Shown here: positions 1 to 11,760 of the stretch, piece after piece | Numbering within the stretch: the first letter of the stretch is position 1 | Layout of the letters: every line of letters starts with the position of its first letter | Source: Capsicum annuum | Lineage: Eukaryota; Streptophyta; Magnoliopsida; Solanales; Solanaceae | Assembly (NCBI RefSeq): GCF_002878395.1 | Contig: NC_061118.1 | Coordinates: 128,629,600 to 128,693,599 of the forward strand | DNA length: 64,000 bases | Reading direction: 5' to 3' | Notes under the pieces: model-generated | Told to the model about the DNA's origin: nothing | What the model saw: only the letters and a program-made list of their open reading frames with translations | The model's database searches: none | Translations under genes and position numbers: made by a program

Positions 1-579
1 GGCATTCTATGTACACTGATTAAAACTTCTTTGTGAGTGCAAGCTTCTCTTGACTGTCCCTAGATGAAAATATTGATTTTTTAAGTGAAAGGGACTTCAT
101 TGATTGAGAGGGTACAGGAATTGCATTATTAGATTATGTTTCTATTCAGTTAGTGTAACTTTTATCTATACATATTTTTTTGTTGCTAATGTAGCGCCAT
201 TATTGGATTCCTGTCTGTCAAAGCGTTGTACCAAATCAATATACATAGTTGGGTTCTTGAAAAGTTAAAATAGGAAGTGGGTCATATGTGTGAACTAAAA
301 TAAAAATTGACTGCCAAAGGTATCTGAGGATCTTCTTGTTTAAGCATTGCATTTGTTTATGGTTTTGTGTTTGGCCTGAAGCCATACAAACATTCTAATT
401 TGAGGGTGTTGATGTTCCATAGAAACATTGAATATTCGATTCTTAAAATGGTGAAATTGTGCATTGACTTAGGTTGTTTTATCGGATGTGATATGTATTT
501 TATGTGCTTTGTAGGAAAATTTGGTAGGAAGTGGAATGGACTGAAAAATATAAATGAATGCTCCCAAGAAGTGAAATAC
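1..579. other. No gene recognised; AT-rich flank
   Basis: I see no conserved protein motif, RNA gene or clear repeat boundary here. Short open frames exist (for example 367-582), but their translations are low-complexity and resemble no family I know. The stretch is probably old repeat-derived sequence left of the LTR remnant that begins near 580. Confidence 0.4.
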
Positions 580-1950
580 TAGTAAGTCCATGAGTCGGTA
601 TGTCACCTTACGACTCGTAGCCCAACTCAAAAAGACAATAGTGGCTACGGCAAATCTGAGAAAATCAAGTAATAGAAGGGTGCGAGTTGCAAAGACAGAC
701 TACTACTCACAGCCTAAAGTCACAAGGTGACCTATGTTTGAATATCATAGAGATAGATGTTCCATTGCTTACGAGTGAATACTCAAAGTCGTAGAGTCTA
801 ATGACAACTAATAACATAGAGTCATAAAGACAACAGACTCAAGTGCCCTAATGAAGAAGAGATATTGGAGTGATGACGAGTGGCAGCATACGACTCGTAA
901 TGTGACCATATGAGGCATGGCCACTGAAGAGAAAAATGGAGCTATGATCATAGGCAACGAGTCGCAAGGATACATAATGACTCATTGCCAGAAATGCAAC
1001 CACTGCCGACTTAATTTTCCTATCCCAAGTTTATTAGGATTCTTTTGTTATTTTGAGACACTATAAATACCCAAGGGTTATTACTTTGTTATGTTATGCA
1101 TTTTTGATAATTTTCTACATATATTCATGCACTTTGATTGTTGATAAAATTGTTCTTGGATTTTTTATTTTGTATTCAATTGGAGATTCTGGATTCTATT
1201 CTTTTATTATTGTGCAATTAATTACATGTCTTTTTTCATTGATTATCATTGGTTATTACATAAGCATGAGCGACTAAGTTTCTTGACTAGGGTTGTGGGA
1301 ACCCTGATAGATTAACTACATAAGGGAAGTGGGAGATTCATCTATTCTATTGTAGAAGTGTGTATTGTAATATTTTTCATATTAATTGCTTCTGAGCTAT
1401 TGTAGAAGCGTGGGTATTTCCTGTATTCTATAATGTCCTCACAAGGGAGTTTGAGATTGGGAAAAAGAGGTTATGATAGTGACTTAAGGATAGCAGCCCT
1501 CATCTAATCAACTCGAGATTCAAAAGATAAGAGTTGTACTGAGGTTATTGACAAGGGACAGCAAGGCGACACCCTGAGACTCACAAGGTTAAGGGTGAGA
1601 TTTATCAACACGTTCACAAGATGATTGATAAGACATAGTTTGTCAACTCTGCATACAGAGCAGTGGTTAGGTGAATTAAACACGAGAAACTTATGAAGTT
1701 AAGAGTCCAGGGGGAACAAATTCCTAGAGTTTGTGTTTTAACAAATGCAAGAATTCAAGTTTGTTTATTTGTTACTGTTGATTTCTAAATTCCCCCATTT
1801 ACTTTTACGCATTACTCGTGTATTTTGTCAAGTTTGAGATATTGTTCCACGTATTCCCTGTGGGTTAGACCCCAACCTTGTTTGAGTTACTATATTTGAC
1901 ATCAACCGCAGCTTACTTATTTAGAGGTTAGTGTTTAGTCGACATCATTA
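580..1950 (+). mobile_element. Decayed Ty3/gypsy (Athila/Tat-style) LTR remnant
   Basis: The segment reads like an LTR. It has a GC-richer U3-like part with repeated ACGACTCGTA-type words (600-1000), a TATA-like promoter word (ACTATAAATACC, about 1061-1072), then a long noncoding stretch. It ends with a 'TTCCCTGTGGGTT-GACCCC' block near 1852-1872 that is typical of the 3' part of Athila-type LTRs in dicots. The same block occurs reverse-complemented near 7115-7145, inside another LTR. No internal coding region follows, so this is a solo or truncated copy. I could not fix the ends or find a TSD. Confidence 0.55.
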
Positions 1951-4702
1951 ATCTCATTTTATATTTTATAGGAATAAATAGACTAATTTTTAATGATATT
2001 AAGGAGGTACCAAATGCAAGCAAAATAATTTTAATGATGGACATGAACCAAATTCCTAATTTGTGCTTAAAAAGTATCAAAATATGGACTATGGAATGTA
2101 ATCAACAACTCAAGAACATGGACAGCAGCAACAATAGAATAGTAGTTCAATTAAGAATAGAAATAAAGCACAACATATGCTCTCGGTAATACAATTGGAC
2201 AATAAAGTATAATAACAAGGATAAAGAATCACTTAAAAACTTTGAAATAGTGATAACAAGAATGACTGATAACTTTGTCCATTCATATATCATTAGATCT
2301 GGTAGATCGGGTCCTTAAACAATGGTATCAGCTTCTATTAGAGCTTAACCTGCTAAGTGACGAGGGATATCAGTAAAGTTTAATCTATGCTCGATGTGAT
2401 GAGAAACAAAGAGGTTTTCTTACCATTATTTATTTTTCTTAAACTCTCAATGAGATCAGGTTGAAGAAGTCTTTACTGGGATCAATTCATGATGCTTGTG
2501 AGATTTTAAAGTGATCAACGTGATATCTACCCGAGCTTACCTTTGTTTGAATGATTTGAAAATTTTTTGATGGGATAAAAACCATACAGGACTTCCTATT
2601 GCTCTGTTTATTGGAATTACGAGCTCCATCATCATCCATCTTGGAGGATGCAAGGAGGAAGTTGAAATAGCATGGAGATGAAATTGTGATATGTTTAATA
2701 ATAGGGCTTATTTTTATCTATTTTTTTCTTCCTAACTTTTAGTTATTTAATTTTTTTGTTTATTTTATTTATTCAGGTGTGAGCCACTTTTGGGTTCGAC
2801 CAAAGATTGTACAGATTTCATTTTTTTTTTGAATAAACAGACTATAAGGCTTAATTTTGATCTAAAAAGGAATTATTTAAGGGTTATTAGAGTATCATGC
2901 CGACAAGTAAGATATCTTTTTTTTAATAATTTAAACCATTAACTTATGTTTATGCCTATATTATCATAACATATATCACTTATATAGAAAATTAAAGGAC
3001 TATTTTATAAAGCTAAATTATCAGGATTTGGGTTTGAACAACTCTATTTGCACATCCTAAGATAGAGACTTAGTTCTACTTGATATCCAACCCAACACCT
3101 GCTGGAATTATAAGGCATAAAGATATTTTTCTAAATTGCTTAACATGGTATGTATCATGAGGTGGCATGAATTTGATACACACACACACATACACAGATA
3201 TATACATGAATTATTTGGGACATCTATTAGAATTGATAGATGATGTTGTCTCCGTGTATTTTATACTTACGTAATCTTACTAGATATATAAACACATATG
3301 TAGCAGATGCATTTTTATTTGATAACTTATGTATCATATTAGAAAAAATATTTATAAAAATTTTCTTGATACATTGTGCATCATGTCAATGTCATCTTCT
3401 ACTATTTGTACAAAATGTCCAAGAAACAGACCAACCAACAATACATATACACTACCGCAAATTATGTGTTCAAAATATATATACATAAGACATACAGAAG
3501 GTATTATCTAGAGGCAGGGTATGGTGTTCTTTCTATGTAAGAGGACTATTCAAGTTTGTTTATTGTTGCTCGGTACAACTAATCACTAAGAAACATTATC
3601 AAAGGATTTAGCATCCCTACTGGTCTACCTTGATATTTAGTAGACATGGTGTACATCTCGATAAATTACAATAGGGAGTTTCATTATATGTTGCCTGTCA
3701 TTGTTCTCAACAAGAGATATATATGTGTTTATAATTTAGTATTGACTTTAAGACAGGGAACCATCACTTAAGATCCAAAAGTTGGTAGTGATATTAATAG
3801 CTTACCTTTAAATCAGTAATTTTTTAGACCAAAAAATTCATACGGACTGTTCCACGCATGATTCATACAAGGATAAGATAAGTAGCAGTGACTAACACCC
3901 ATTATATATTGAATACGTGGGAACTACTCAGCAAGTAGGTAACAACCTATTTGTATCATATTAAATTTTCAAAAAATTATGCCTTCACCATACATACAAC
4001 TGTATACTAAGGATAGCAAATTTCTAACATAAGATACATGTTTATGTAGGGAGTGTAGAGTTTTGTAGTTGGTTATGCTGAGTATATAAGTGATGGGCTT
4101 ACAGTACCATCTTTTGATTTTGATGATGAATTTTATAGCAGGAGATACACATCACTTTTATGCAACTATGGAACTGCAAAGGTTTGGAATAGTTATGTTA
4201 GCAACAGTGAAAATCTACCAAGACTAAAGCCCATTTTTATACCACCCATTAAATCAAATTTGATAAACATTGAGTAGATATGTATTAGTTAGTTTTGTTT
4301 AGTTAAGCTTAGGAACATACATTTAATTTTGTGAACAATATTTGGATATTATGTTAGTAGCTAATGATCAAGACATGTCTTGATATTTTATGTTTTGTGT
4401 ATTTGTTTTGTACACAAGATGATTAAGTATTGTTGTTAGTTATGTTGATCATATCCATTTAATTACAATTATCAATTTCTAATATACTATCTGTAATGTA
4501 TCATGAGCAAATAACATTATAGGTATCATATATATTATAATAATTTAAAATACACATTACTATAGGGTAGTCTATAATGTACAATACTTAACAATAGTGA
4601 TTGTAATTATTACTAAAAATAATTTAATATTGCCATTTATTTCAGTTAAGTAGTATGCATGGTTGATTATAGTCATTTATTAGGAAACTTACTAAACGCG
4701 AT
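1951..4702. other. Unassigned AT-rich interval
   Basis: No gene is recognisable. A short CA/TA microsatellite lies near 3178-3207. Several GTATCAT/ATGTATC words (for example near 3150, 3330 and 4495) resemble the words clustered around the MULE at 25-29 kb, so an eroded DNA transposon is possible. A sequence near 2311 (ATGGTATCAG) looks superficially like a retroelement primer-binding site but has no LTR partner. The open frames at 3240-3511 show no family features. Confidence 0.35.
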
Positions 4703-6235
4703 TGTAATAGTCCTTTATATTGTTATGGATAAGTATAACATGCAAAAACTTTGATTAAAATTTTCTCTAGATTGGGATTAGAATTTAAGGTGGGGCTAGT
4801 CTTGAATGAAATTCGAGTAAAGTATGGTTTAGGGAAATATGGGAACGGATTGGTTTAGTGTAATAAATTTTAGCATGTTTTTATGTTAGTAAAGATGGTA
4901 AGGAATACGTAATATTTTTGAAAGTTAAGTTGGGTAAGTAGAACTCCCAAATGATGTAAAGATGTTTGTTTGAGATATGATGGTTTGAGGGTGCATTGCA
5001 ATAAAGGCAAAACTAAAAGAAATCCTGATCTTCTACCTTGCCATTCCCACTATAGGGGGTGGTAGGTCTCTACGACACTACCACTATAGTAGAAAAAATT
5101 TCCTATAGCAGGAGCCAAACCTAGTCAATCCCCCTATAGCAGGCAACTTTTTCTATAGTGATGTTGCTATAGCAGGAGCAAACCGCTATAGCGGGGTAAA
5201 TCACTGTTAATGCCAAAAATTCTCCAAAAATAGTTTATTATTCTAAACTTAGTTTTGGAATAAGTTTAGGCAATTAGGGCAATTTTAACCAATTTTCCAC
5301 TAAGTTCCTTCTTAAAGGTAAGTAATTCATCCCCATTAACTAGTTTTTTATTTTCTAAACATTAGAATCACTATTTTACGAGTTTTGGGTAGGGTTTAGC
5401 TTGACCTAGCTGAATTTTGTAGTGCAAGGAGATAAATTGGGTGTAAAACCTTTGTGATTTAGCTGAAGGATAATCATTTACTCTTGTATGTCAATAATTC
5501 ACTTTTGTAACCATGAAATTAGTAGGATTAAGGTGAATTTATGGTAGAAAAACCCTAGAATGGGTGGGATGATTATGAATTTAGTTAGAGTCATGATTGC
5601 TGACTTGGAGTTTTGTTGTTGTACTTAAATTAACTTGACTTCTTGGTTATGTTTACTCATATTAACTATCTTATCTCCTTAAGAATATTAAATGAGCTTA
5701 AGTGTTATAAACTTAAAGTAATTAGGTATTTATGGATTGACTTGATTTACAAAGTTATGGTTATATGTCCATATTTCTCATTTTGGATCGGCCAAATGAC
5801 TTTACAGTACACCATTATTTGTTATATATTGATACTACATGTGCTCTTTTTTTTATTGAGTTCAGAGCATATTTTTGTGACTATTTAGAGACCTTAGCTG
5901 TTATTCTGATCGTGCTTAAACTCAGGGTGAGCTCCACCTTCCAGGCTACCATGAGTCCTTCATTCAGTTTATGGTTTTTTCAGTTATTTTGGGGTTGTAC
6001 CCTTTGTTGATAATTATTAGAGTTTGGTACAGTGACTTTTAAGTTTCTGGGATGGTTTATTCTGTATTATGGTTATTCTATATTTCATTTAAAACCTTGA
6101 ATTATTGTTTTTTCATAATTAATAATGGTTTAGTCGCCTATTTTAGCTAAGTGTTAAACTGTTTATAAAGTTATTTAATTCTCCCACCAGAAAGGATATC
6201 GTGAGTGCCACTCACAACGGGTTTGGGTCATGATA
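4703..6235 (+). repeat. 5' LTR of the outer chromovirus (internally deleted)
   Basis: It starts TGTAATAGTCC and ends near CATGATA, just before a degenerate primer-binding site. It is 1,533 bp, whereas the 3' LTR after subtracting its two nested solo LTRs is about 2,318 bp. The difference of about 0.8 kb maps to one place: the 5' copy joins near 5580 what corresponds to about 19215 and 22335 in the 3' copy. I infer a single internal deletion in this LTR. Confidence 0.75.
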
Positions 6236-6238
6236 AAG

Positions 6239-6251
6239 TTTGTATTAGAGC
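6239..6251 (+). other. Degenerate primer-binding site (initiator tRNA-Met type)
   Basis: Immediately after the 5' LTR the sequence TTGTATTAGAGC differs by two or three bases from TGGTATCAGAGC, the usual initiator-tRNA-Met site of chromoviruses. The position relative to the LTR end is correct. Confidence 0.6.
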
Positions 6252-6640
6252 CCTAGGTTTATTGATCTTGTTTTACCAAAGCTAGTTCACTAGAGTCTTA
6301 TGAAATGGTACGGAGACGTCTGCTCTTTACTTTGAGAGGATACAAGACTATAGGAAACTATCAGTTATTTATTTTTTTCATGCTATATCCAATTGATATC
6401 TGGTGATCCAAATTGTTATATGACTTTCTTCATTCTTTTATCAGTAGCTAGTAAACATTAGATTGAATGGAGTAAGAGGAACAACCCTCGCACCAGTAAA
6501 TCTTATTGTAGATCTAGTTATTTAGAGATGAGTACAATGAATGAGTAGGAAAAAGGGAAGACAAAGAGCAACATCAGGTAGGGGCAGGGCTCAGGCAGTA
6601 GCTGACTAGTCCCGTCAAAGGTTAGTCTTACCTCCCCTAC

Positions 6641-9627
6641 TATCTTATGTGGCTTTATGCACCTAAGTGTTGTTATCTAGCCTTAATTAGCTTAGTTTTG
6701 AGGACTTATTGTGTGTGTAATGATTTAATATTCATATAAATTTTTTATGTTTAATGTGTGTTCAAATAAAGTTTGGAATCAAACATCCATTTAGAGTTTA
6801 AGCTAGAAGACTAGTATTCTTTGCTTGAGCTATGTGCTATTCTAGTTTGTCTTGTTTGATTCTAGTGTGTTAAGATCTCTAATTAGTGGTGTTTCATGTT
6901 ATAGGAATCTTGGTGAGAGGTTTATCTTGGTAAAGTGATGATATACAATTTGGAATTAAAGAGGAAAAGCTACCATGAAACAAGGGATCAAAGGCTAAAT
7001 GAATGGAGTAAACTATGTCAAAAGCTGGAAATTTTGGGTTCAAGGGTGTTCCATGACAATGCTCAACTTACACGTTAATTTAAGTTCAAGGTGGTCATCG
7101 TCAATATATTTACCCAACTTTGGAGTTGGGGTCGAATCCATGAGAAATAATGTGAGTGGCGATCAAATTAATTCGAAATGATAGATACAAGTTAAATTCA
7201 AACAAATGTTACAAGAAATTAAAATGGGGGAGGTGACTACCTACACTAATGTTTATTTTTGGGTTTTTCTAGTATAAATTTGGGGCTACGAATAATTAGA
7301 ATTTTAACAATTATGCACGGATCTTGGGATTATGGTTACTAAGGGAGTAACATGTGGGGGCTAATAATCAACATCAATTTAGTAAATCAAATATGGGTAG
7401 GCTTGGTTATAGATTTTAATGCTAGCATTTTGACAAAACACCAGACTTTCACCAACTGATTCTTTCAAATACCCAATAGGTGTGTTCAACAATTGGTAAC
7501 CACAATCTCAATCAAGGAATCCCTATTTCTAGGATGACACCCAAGGCATAGTCAGTCTCACTTTCACTGTTATTTCTAAGATAGTGAGAATTTAATAAAC
7601 TATATACATAATTATCTATAATTGCTTTGGTTCCCATATCCCTCTTTTGAGAATGACATTGATTCCTAAACTTTACCCAAAACCCTTCTTTCAAAGATAG
7701 CCTTGGGTTTTCTAGAGCTTGGAACTTTCACCCATTAAGACCATGTAGGTATTTGGAGAATTCACCCATCAAATCCCAACTAAACAAGCATAGCAATAAT
7801 ACAACCCATAAACATGAACTACTAAATAGATGCTAATAATCACAACCCACACACACTTTAACCCCTATTCACACATAACCCCAAGAGAGAGATTTAGCTA
7901 CACATAAGATAAACAAGCATAGATATACCCATAATCTCCATTGAATCAAATTTATAGAAGATCTAAGCGAATGTTAATTCAAACTTGGCTCTCCCACAAT
8001 ATCAATGGAAGTGAGCAAATCTTCCACTTATAAAGTCTCCAATGTATTCTTCACCCAAAATTTATACAATATTTTTTTCTTAAAAAATAGAGGCTACAAA
8101 GTCTCAAGCTAAAAATACTTAAATTGGGGTAGAAGTAAATGTAATGAATGAATGATCATGAGGCTAGGGTTTGAGTTTTTTTGCTCAAATTAGGATCAAC
8201 TTGTGCAATGATAGATTTTCCCTTAAGCTGACTTTTTTCACTAAGCCGCAATCGCACAGGTTTGGCTGCGATCACAACTACGCGACTGTTGTTAAGTTCT
8301 GCGATCGCGGGTGGATGCATTTTGCTTGAATTCTATGATCGAAGTTAGCAGACCGCGACTGCTGTACCTGAGGCCAATTTATGTTCCAAGACTTTAGTTG
8401 CACCTGCTCCATTCTGATCATTTTACGCTTCGATCTACATCTTTTAATCTCCTAAACTATATGCCTACAAAGAGTGGATATTAATGCATTAAATCACAAT
8501 TATGTCTCATCTAACATTTGAAACAAGGTAATGTGCACTAAAACTGAGTGCGAATGAATGGTAAAATCACCACTCATCATGCCGTGCTGCCTAGACACCA
8601 TTATATCGACATGCCTCCCTTGGTTTCAATTTAAAATTCCAAATCTAGTAGATCAGTGCAATATTGGCATGCCATTCTTCCTAGCCAATATGATAGGGGC
8701 GTGGAATGGTGGCATTATCAATTCGGCCAATTGTAGAATACTATAAATAGGACACTCCAACTCTTTTATAAACATATTGAACTACCTTAGGAAATTGGAA
8801 TACACTTGAGGAGTCTTCTGTTAGGGTTTTTATTTTTTTCATCTAGTTTACTTTTGTATTTTTACATGAAATTCATAAACTATGATTCTTTTTAATTCCA
8901 TGAGTGGCTAAACTCCCTCATCTGAGGTTAAGGCCAAGAACATGAGTACTTTTACTCATAATTAAGTTGGTTTATGTTAGTATCACTATTGTTTGTTCAT
9001 GTTTTCTTTTTTTAACTATTCTATAGATTTGCGACCCTTAGGATAAGTGTATATTTCTATCTTGAACCCAGAAAAAGGAACAATAGAATAGAATGTGGGA
9101 TATATGGGAAAGGATCATAATCACTCAAGGGATTGAAGTTATGATTTATGTCTAGGATAGGAATATACCTAACTTGCCCTATTTAGTTTATATACGAGAA
9201 GAAATACAAATGCATTTAACTTAGTTCTTGCATCCTTGCTCAACCATGTAGTTGTGAAGCTAAGTTAGATAGTTGATTAGAGGTTTGGAAGACCAAGATC
9301 ATGTTATAAATCCTATGAATCAACAACAAAGATAATTAACTGAATCAATGAGATTATATTGCTAAGTAGGATTATTCATGGTTCATCAACCCTAGGTTCG
9401 TCCCCATTATTGTCCAAGAACTTTACTTTAATAGACTGTTTATGTTTACTTAAAGTTGTTATTCCCAAACACTTTTGGTTACTTTTGCAATTGTTTAATC
9501 TTTATAGTGAGACTAGAATAGGATAGTTTTTTAACACAAGTCCCTGTAGGATAGATACTTGGCTTTCTAAAGGCTATTTTACTACTTGGTGGACCATGTA
9601 CATAAGCGTGTGTGCTTAGGCACAACA
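6641..9627 (+). repeat. 5' LTR of the Athila-type element, interrupted
   Basis: The LTR aligns with 13896-15372 on both sides of an insert at 7060-8579. Shared landmarks are 'TTTATGCACCTAA' (6654 / 13911), 'ATTCTAGTTTGTCTT' (6839 / 14112), the TATA-like ACTATAAATA (8741 / 14491) and the end 'CTTGGTGGACCA-GTACA' (9585 / 15330). The first base pair of the LTR appears altered (TATCTT here against TGATCTT in the 3' LTR). Confidence 0.8.
7060..8579 (-). mobile_element. Inverted solo LTR (Athila-like) inside the 5' LTR
   Basis: This 1,520-bp segment is absent from the matching place in the 3' LTR. Read on the minus strand it starts TGATGAGTGGTGATTTTAC, a characteristic Athila-like LTR start, and ends AAGTTGAGCA. 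It carries the 'GTTGGGGTCGAATCC' block (7125-7139), which is the reverse of the Athila LTR 3' block. No clean TSD is visible at my chosen ends; ATGAC/ATGCC is the nearest pair. Because it lacks internal DNA it is a solo LTR. The GC-rich CGATCGC words near 8300 are U3-like. Confidence 0.7.
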
Positions 9628-9633
9628 AGTTTT

Positions 9634-9651
9634 TGGCGCCATTGCCGGAGA
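9634..9651 (+). other. Primer-binding site, tRNA-Asp type
   Basis: TGGCGCCATTGCCGGAGA lies six bases after the 5' LTR end. It matches the complement of the 3' end of plant tRNA-Asp(GUC), TGGCGCCGTTGCCGGGGA, with two mismatches. This primer is characteristic of the Athila/Tat lineage. Confidence 0.85.
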
Positions 9652-9889
9652 CTTGTAAATTGGCAACTATTTTAGTTATAGTTTTTCTTGTTTATTTTTA
9701 ATGTGCTAACTACTTTATCTTAGCTTTTGTTTGCAGGTTCAAGTCTGGAAAGCAAGTAGCTGGAAAGAGAAAGGGATTCGGTTGACCCATATCCTAAACT
9801 TGAGTGACATTTACTCCAGTTGAGGAGAGAAGTAGTATTTATCTATTGAATTTTGCAAATTCAGCAAGAGGAAGATAATTCCTTCACCT

Positions 9890-10680
9890 ATGAATGAAGA
9901 TCCACTAGCTCGCAGGATAATACGTAAAGTGGAAATCCCACTCATAACTAATGTTACCTCAACCATCTTTATACCGGTACCCCGAGGTAAATTTGACCTA
10001 ATGAAGAACATGGTGTAGATTTTTCACAGTAGTGGGAAGTTTATAGGCTTTTAACATAAGGATCCATAGGTCTATTTGTTAAAATTTTTGGAGATCAATG
10101 ACATGTTCATCCCTACTGGAGTCTTTATTGAATATGTGAGGGTCATGATTCCCCTTCTCACTTTTGGGGAAGCAAAGAAGTGGTTAAATGTAGAGCGAGC
10201 AAATTCCATCACTACATAAGATCATCTGGCAAAGAGTTCCTCAAAGACTGGGAGGTTGCATAGTGAAATTTTGAGTTTCAATCAAAAGTTGAGTGAGACT
10301 TTGTATTATACTTGGGAGAGGTTTAAATCTCTTCTTAGGGACTGTCAACATCACCAACATTCCAATGAGGTATTAGATAACACTTCTGTAGAAGCTCTTG
10401 ATCATAATACAAAGATTTTTCTAGATTCAGCTACAGGTGGTCAAGTATTAGAGAAAACATATGATGCGCTCTATACCTTGTTGAACAAAATTACACAAGG
10501 TAATCCTGAATAGCATGGTGACATATCAAGAGGTGCAGTGAGAAAGCCTACAAGAATGATTGAAGTTGATAGTGTCATAGACTTAGTCTCCCAGTTGTCA
10601 GGTCTTGAGAATCAGATGCTGACACATTTTAGCAAATTGGATATGTATCAATCTTAGGCTCAAATGAATGTAATTTAGCA
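9890..10680 (+). pseudogene. Gag remnant of the Athila-type element
   Basis: Across frames and stops the translation follows the plant Athila Gag pattern: a 'FLEINDMF...GV' segment (about 10088-10125), 'AKKWLN...NSITT' (about 10175-10215), then an open stretch at 10256-10513 with 'ILSFNQKLSETLYYTWERF' and 'LLRDCQHH'. A 'VDSVIDLVSQLSGLENQM' tail follows. These match the Retrotrans_gag-type domain (capsid-forming protein that packages element RNA). In-frame stops near 10014, 10063, 10218 and 10511 show it cannot be made as one protein. Confidence 0.75.
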
Positions 10681-11214
10681 GGATCTGTCTTGGTATGATA
10701 TTTGTGGGAACAATGGTCACTCTGTAAACTTATAGAGCAAATTTAGAGTCTATAAGCTTTGTGATCAATGTATAGAAGCCAAATATAGTAATACCTACAA
10801 CCATAAATGGAAAAGTTAGCCTAATTATGCATGGGGGAATAATTAGACTTAGCAGCAGCATACACAGGACAGTAATATTGAACGGGCAATAAAGAAGATC
10901 CTAGCTAGAGAAAATAGCTACTGATATAAAGAATCAATAGCTTACTCAAAAGATTTTAGAGACACAATTGGCGCAGCTAGCTCAGGTACAAAACACCATG
11001 CCCTAAGGTGCACTGCCAATCATGGAAAATCCAAAGCAAGTAGTATCAATCACCTTTATGAGTGGTAGAGATCTCATTGACATATCACCTAAGAAAATAA
11101 GAAAGCACAAACAGAGCTAATCCCATAGCATTTAGAGTAGAAGCAAGCTAAAGTTGAGGATACTAAAAAGTTGGGGAAGTCTAAGTACCTTAAAATAAAG
11201 GTTGCTGATCATGC

Positions 11215-11760
11215 AACTAAAATACCACCACTACCATTCCCTTAAAGGCTCAAAAATGCCAAGGAGGATGCATGTTTTAATAAGTTCTTTGACATGTTCA
11301 GATTACTTCACATTAATCTTCCTTTGTTAGATATTTTACACGGTATGCTTAAGTACACTAAGTACTTGAAAGATATGGTGACTAATAAGATGAAGTTGTA
11401 GGACATTGAGACAGTGGCACTTACTGAGGATTGCAGTTCAGTGGTGATAAGGAAGATGTCCAAAAATTTGAAAGACCCATAGAGTTTCACCCTTTCTACC
11501 TTTTCCATACAAATTAGTGATAATGATGTAGTCTATGATCTGTGTGATTTAAGGGAAAGTATAAACTTAATGCCCCTATTAGTGTTTAATACACTTGGTT
11601 TGGGGAATCCAATGACATGTTCTACAGTGTTCCAAATAGAGGACAGAACCAGAGTTCATCCTGAAGGAATTATTGAGGACGTGATTAATAAGGTTGGTAA
11701 TTTTATTATCCTTACTAACTTTATTCAATCCACTCACTTCATCTTTTTATTATAAAGACT
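11215..11760 (+). pseudogene. Gag-C/protease-like remnant of the Athila-type element
   Basis: The translation contains 'PFP-RLKNAKEDACFNKFFD', 'LHINLPLLD', 'VALTEDCSSVV' and 'CDLRESINLMPLLVF', the order seen before and within the aspartic protease of Athila-type Pol. The usual DLGAS active-site sequence reads DLRES here (about 11549-11563): the catalytic Asp is kept and the neighbouring residues are changed. Stops interrupt it (for example at 11399-11401), and the frame closes at 11753-11755. After this point the family would normally continue into reverse transcriptase, but I find none. Confidence 0.7.

Noticed and set aside
2311..2335. Primer-binding site of another LTR element (ATGGTATCAG)
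   Set aside because: No LTR end precedes it and no Gag-like sequence follows, so the match is too short to call.
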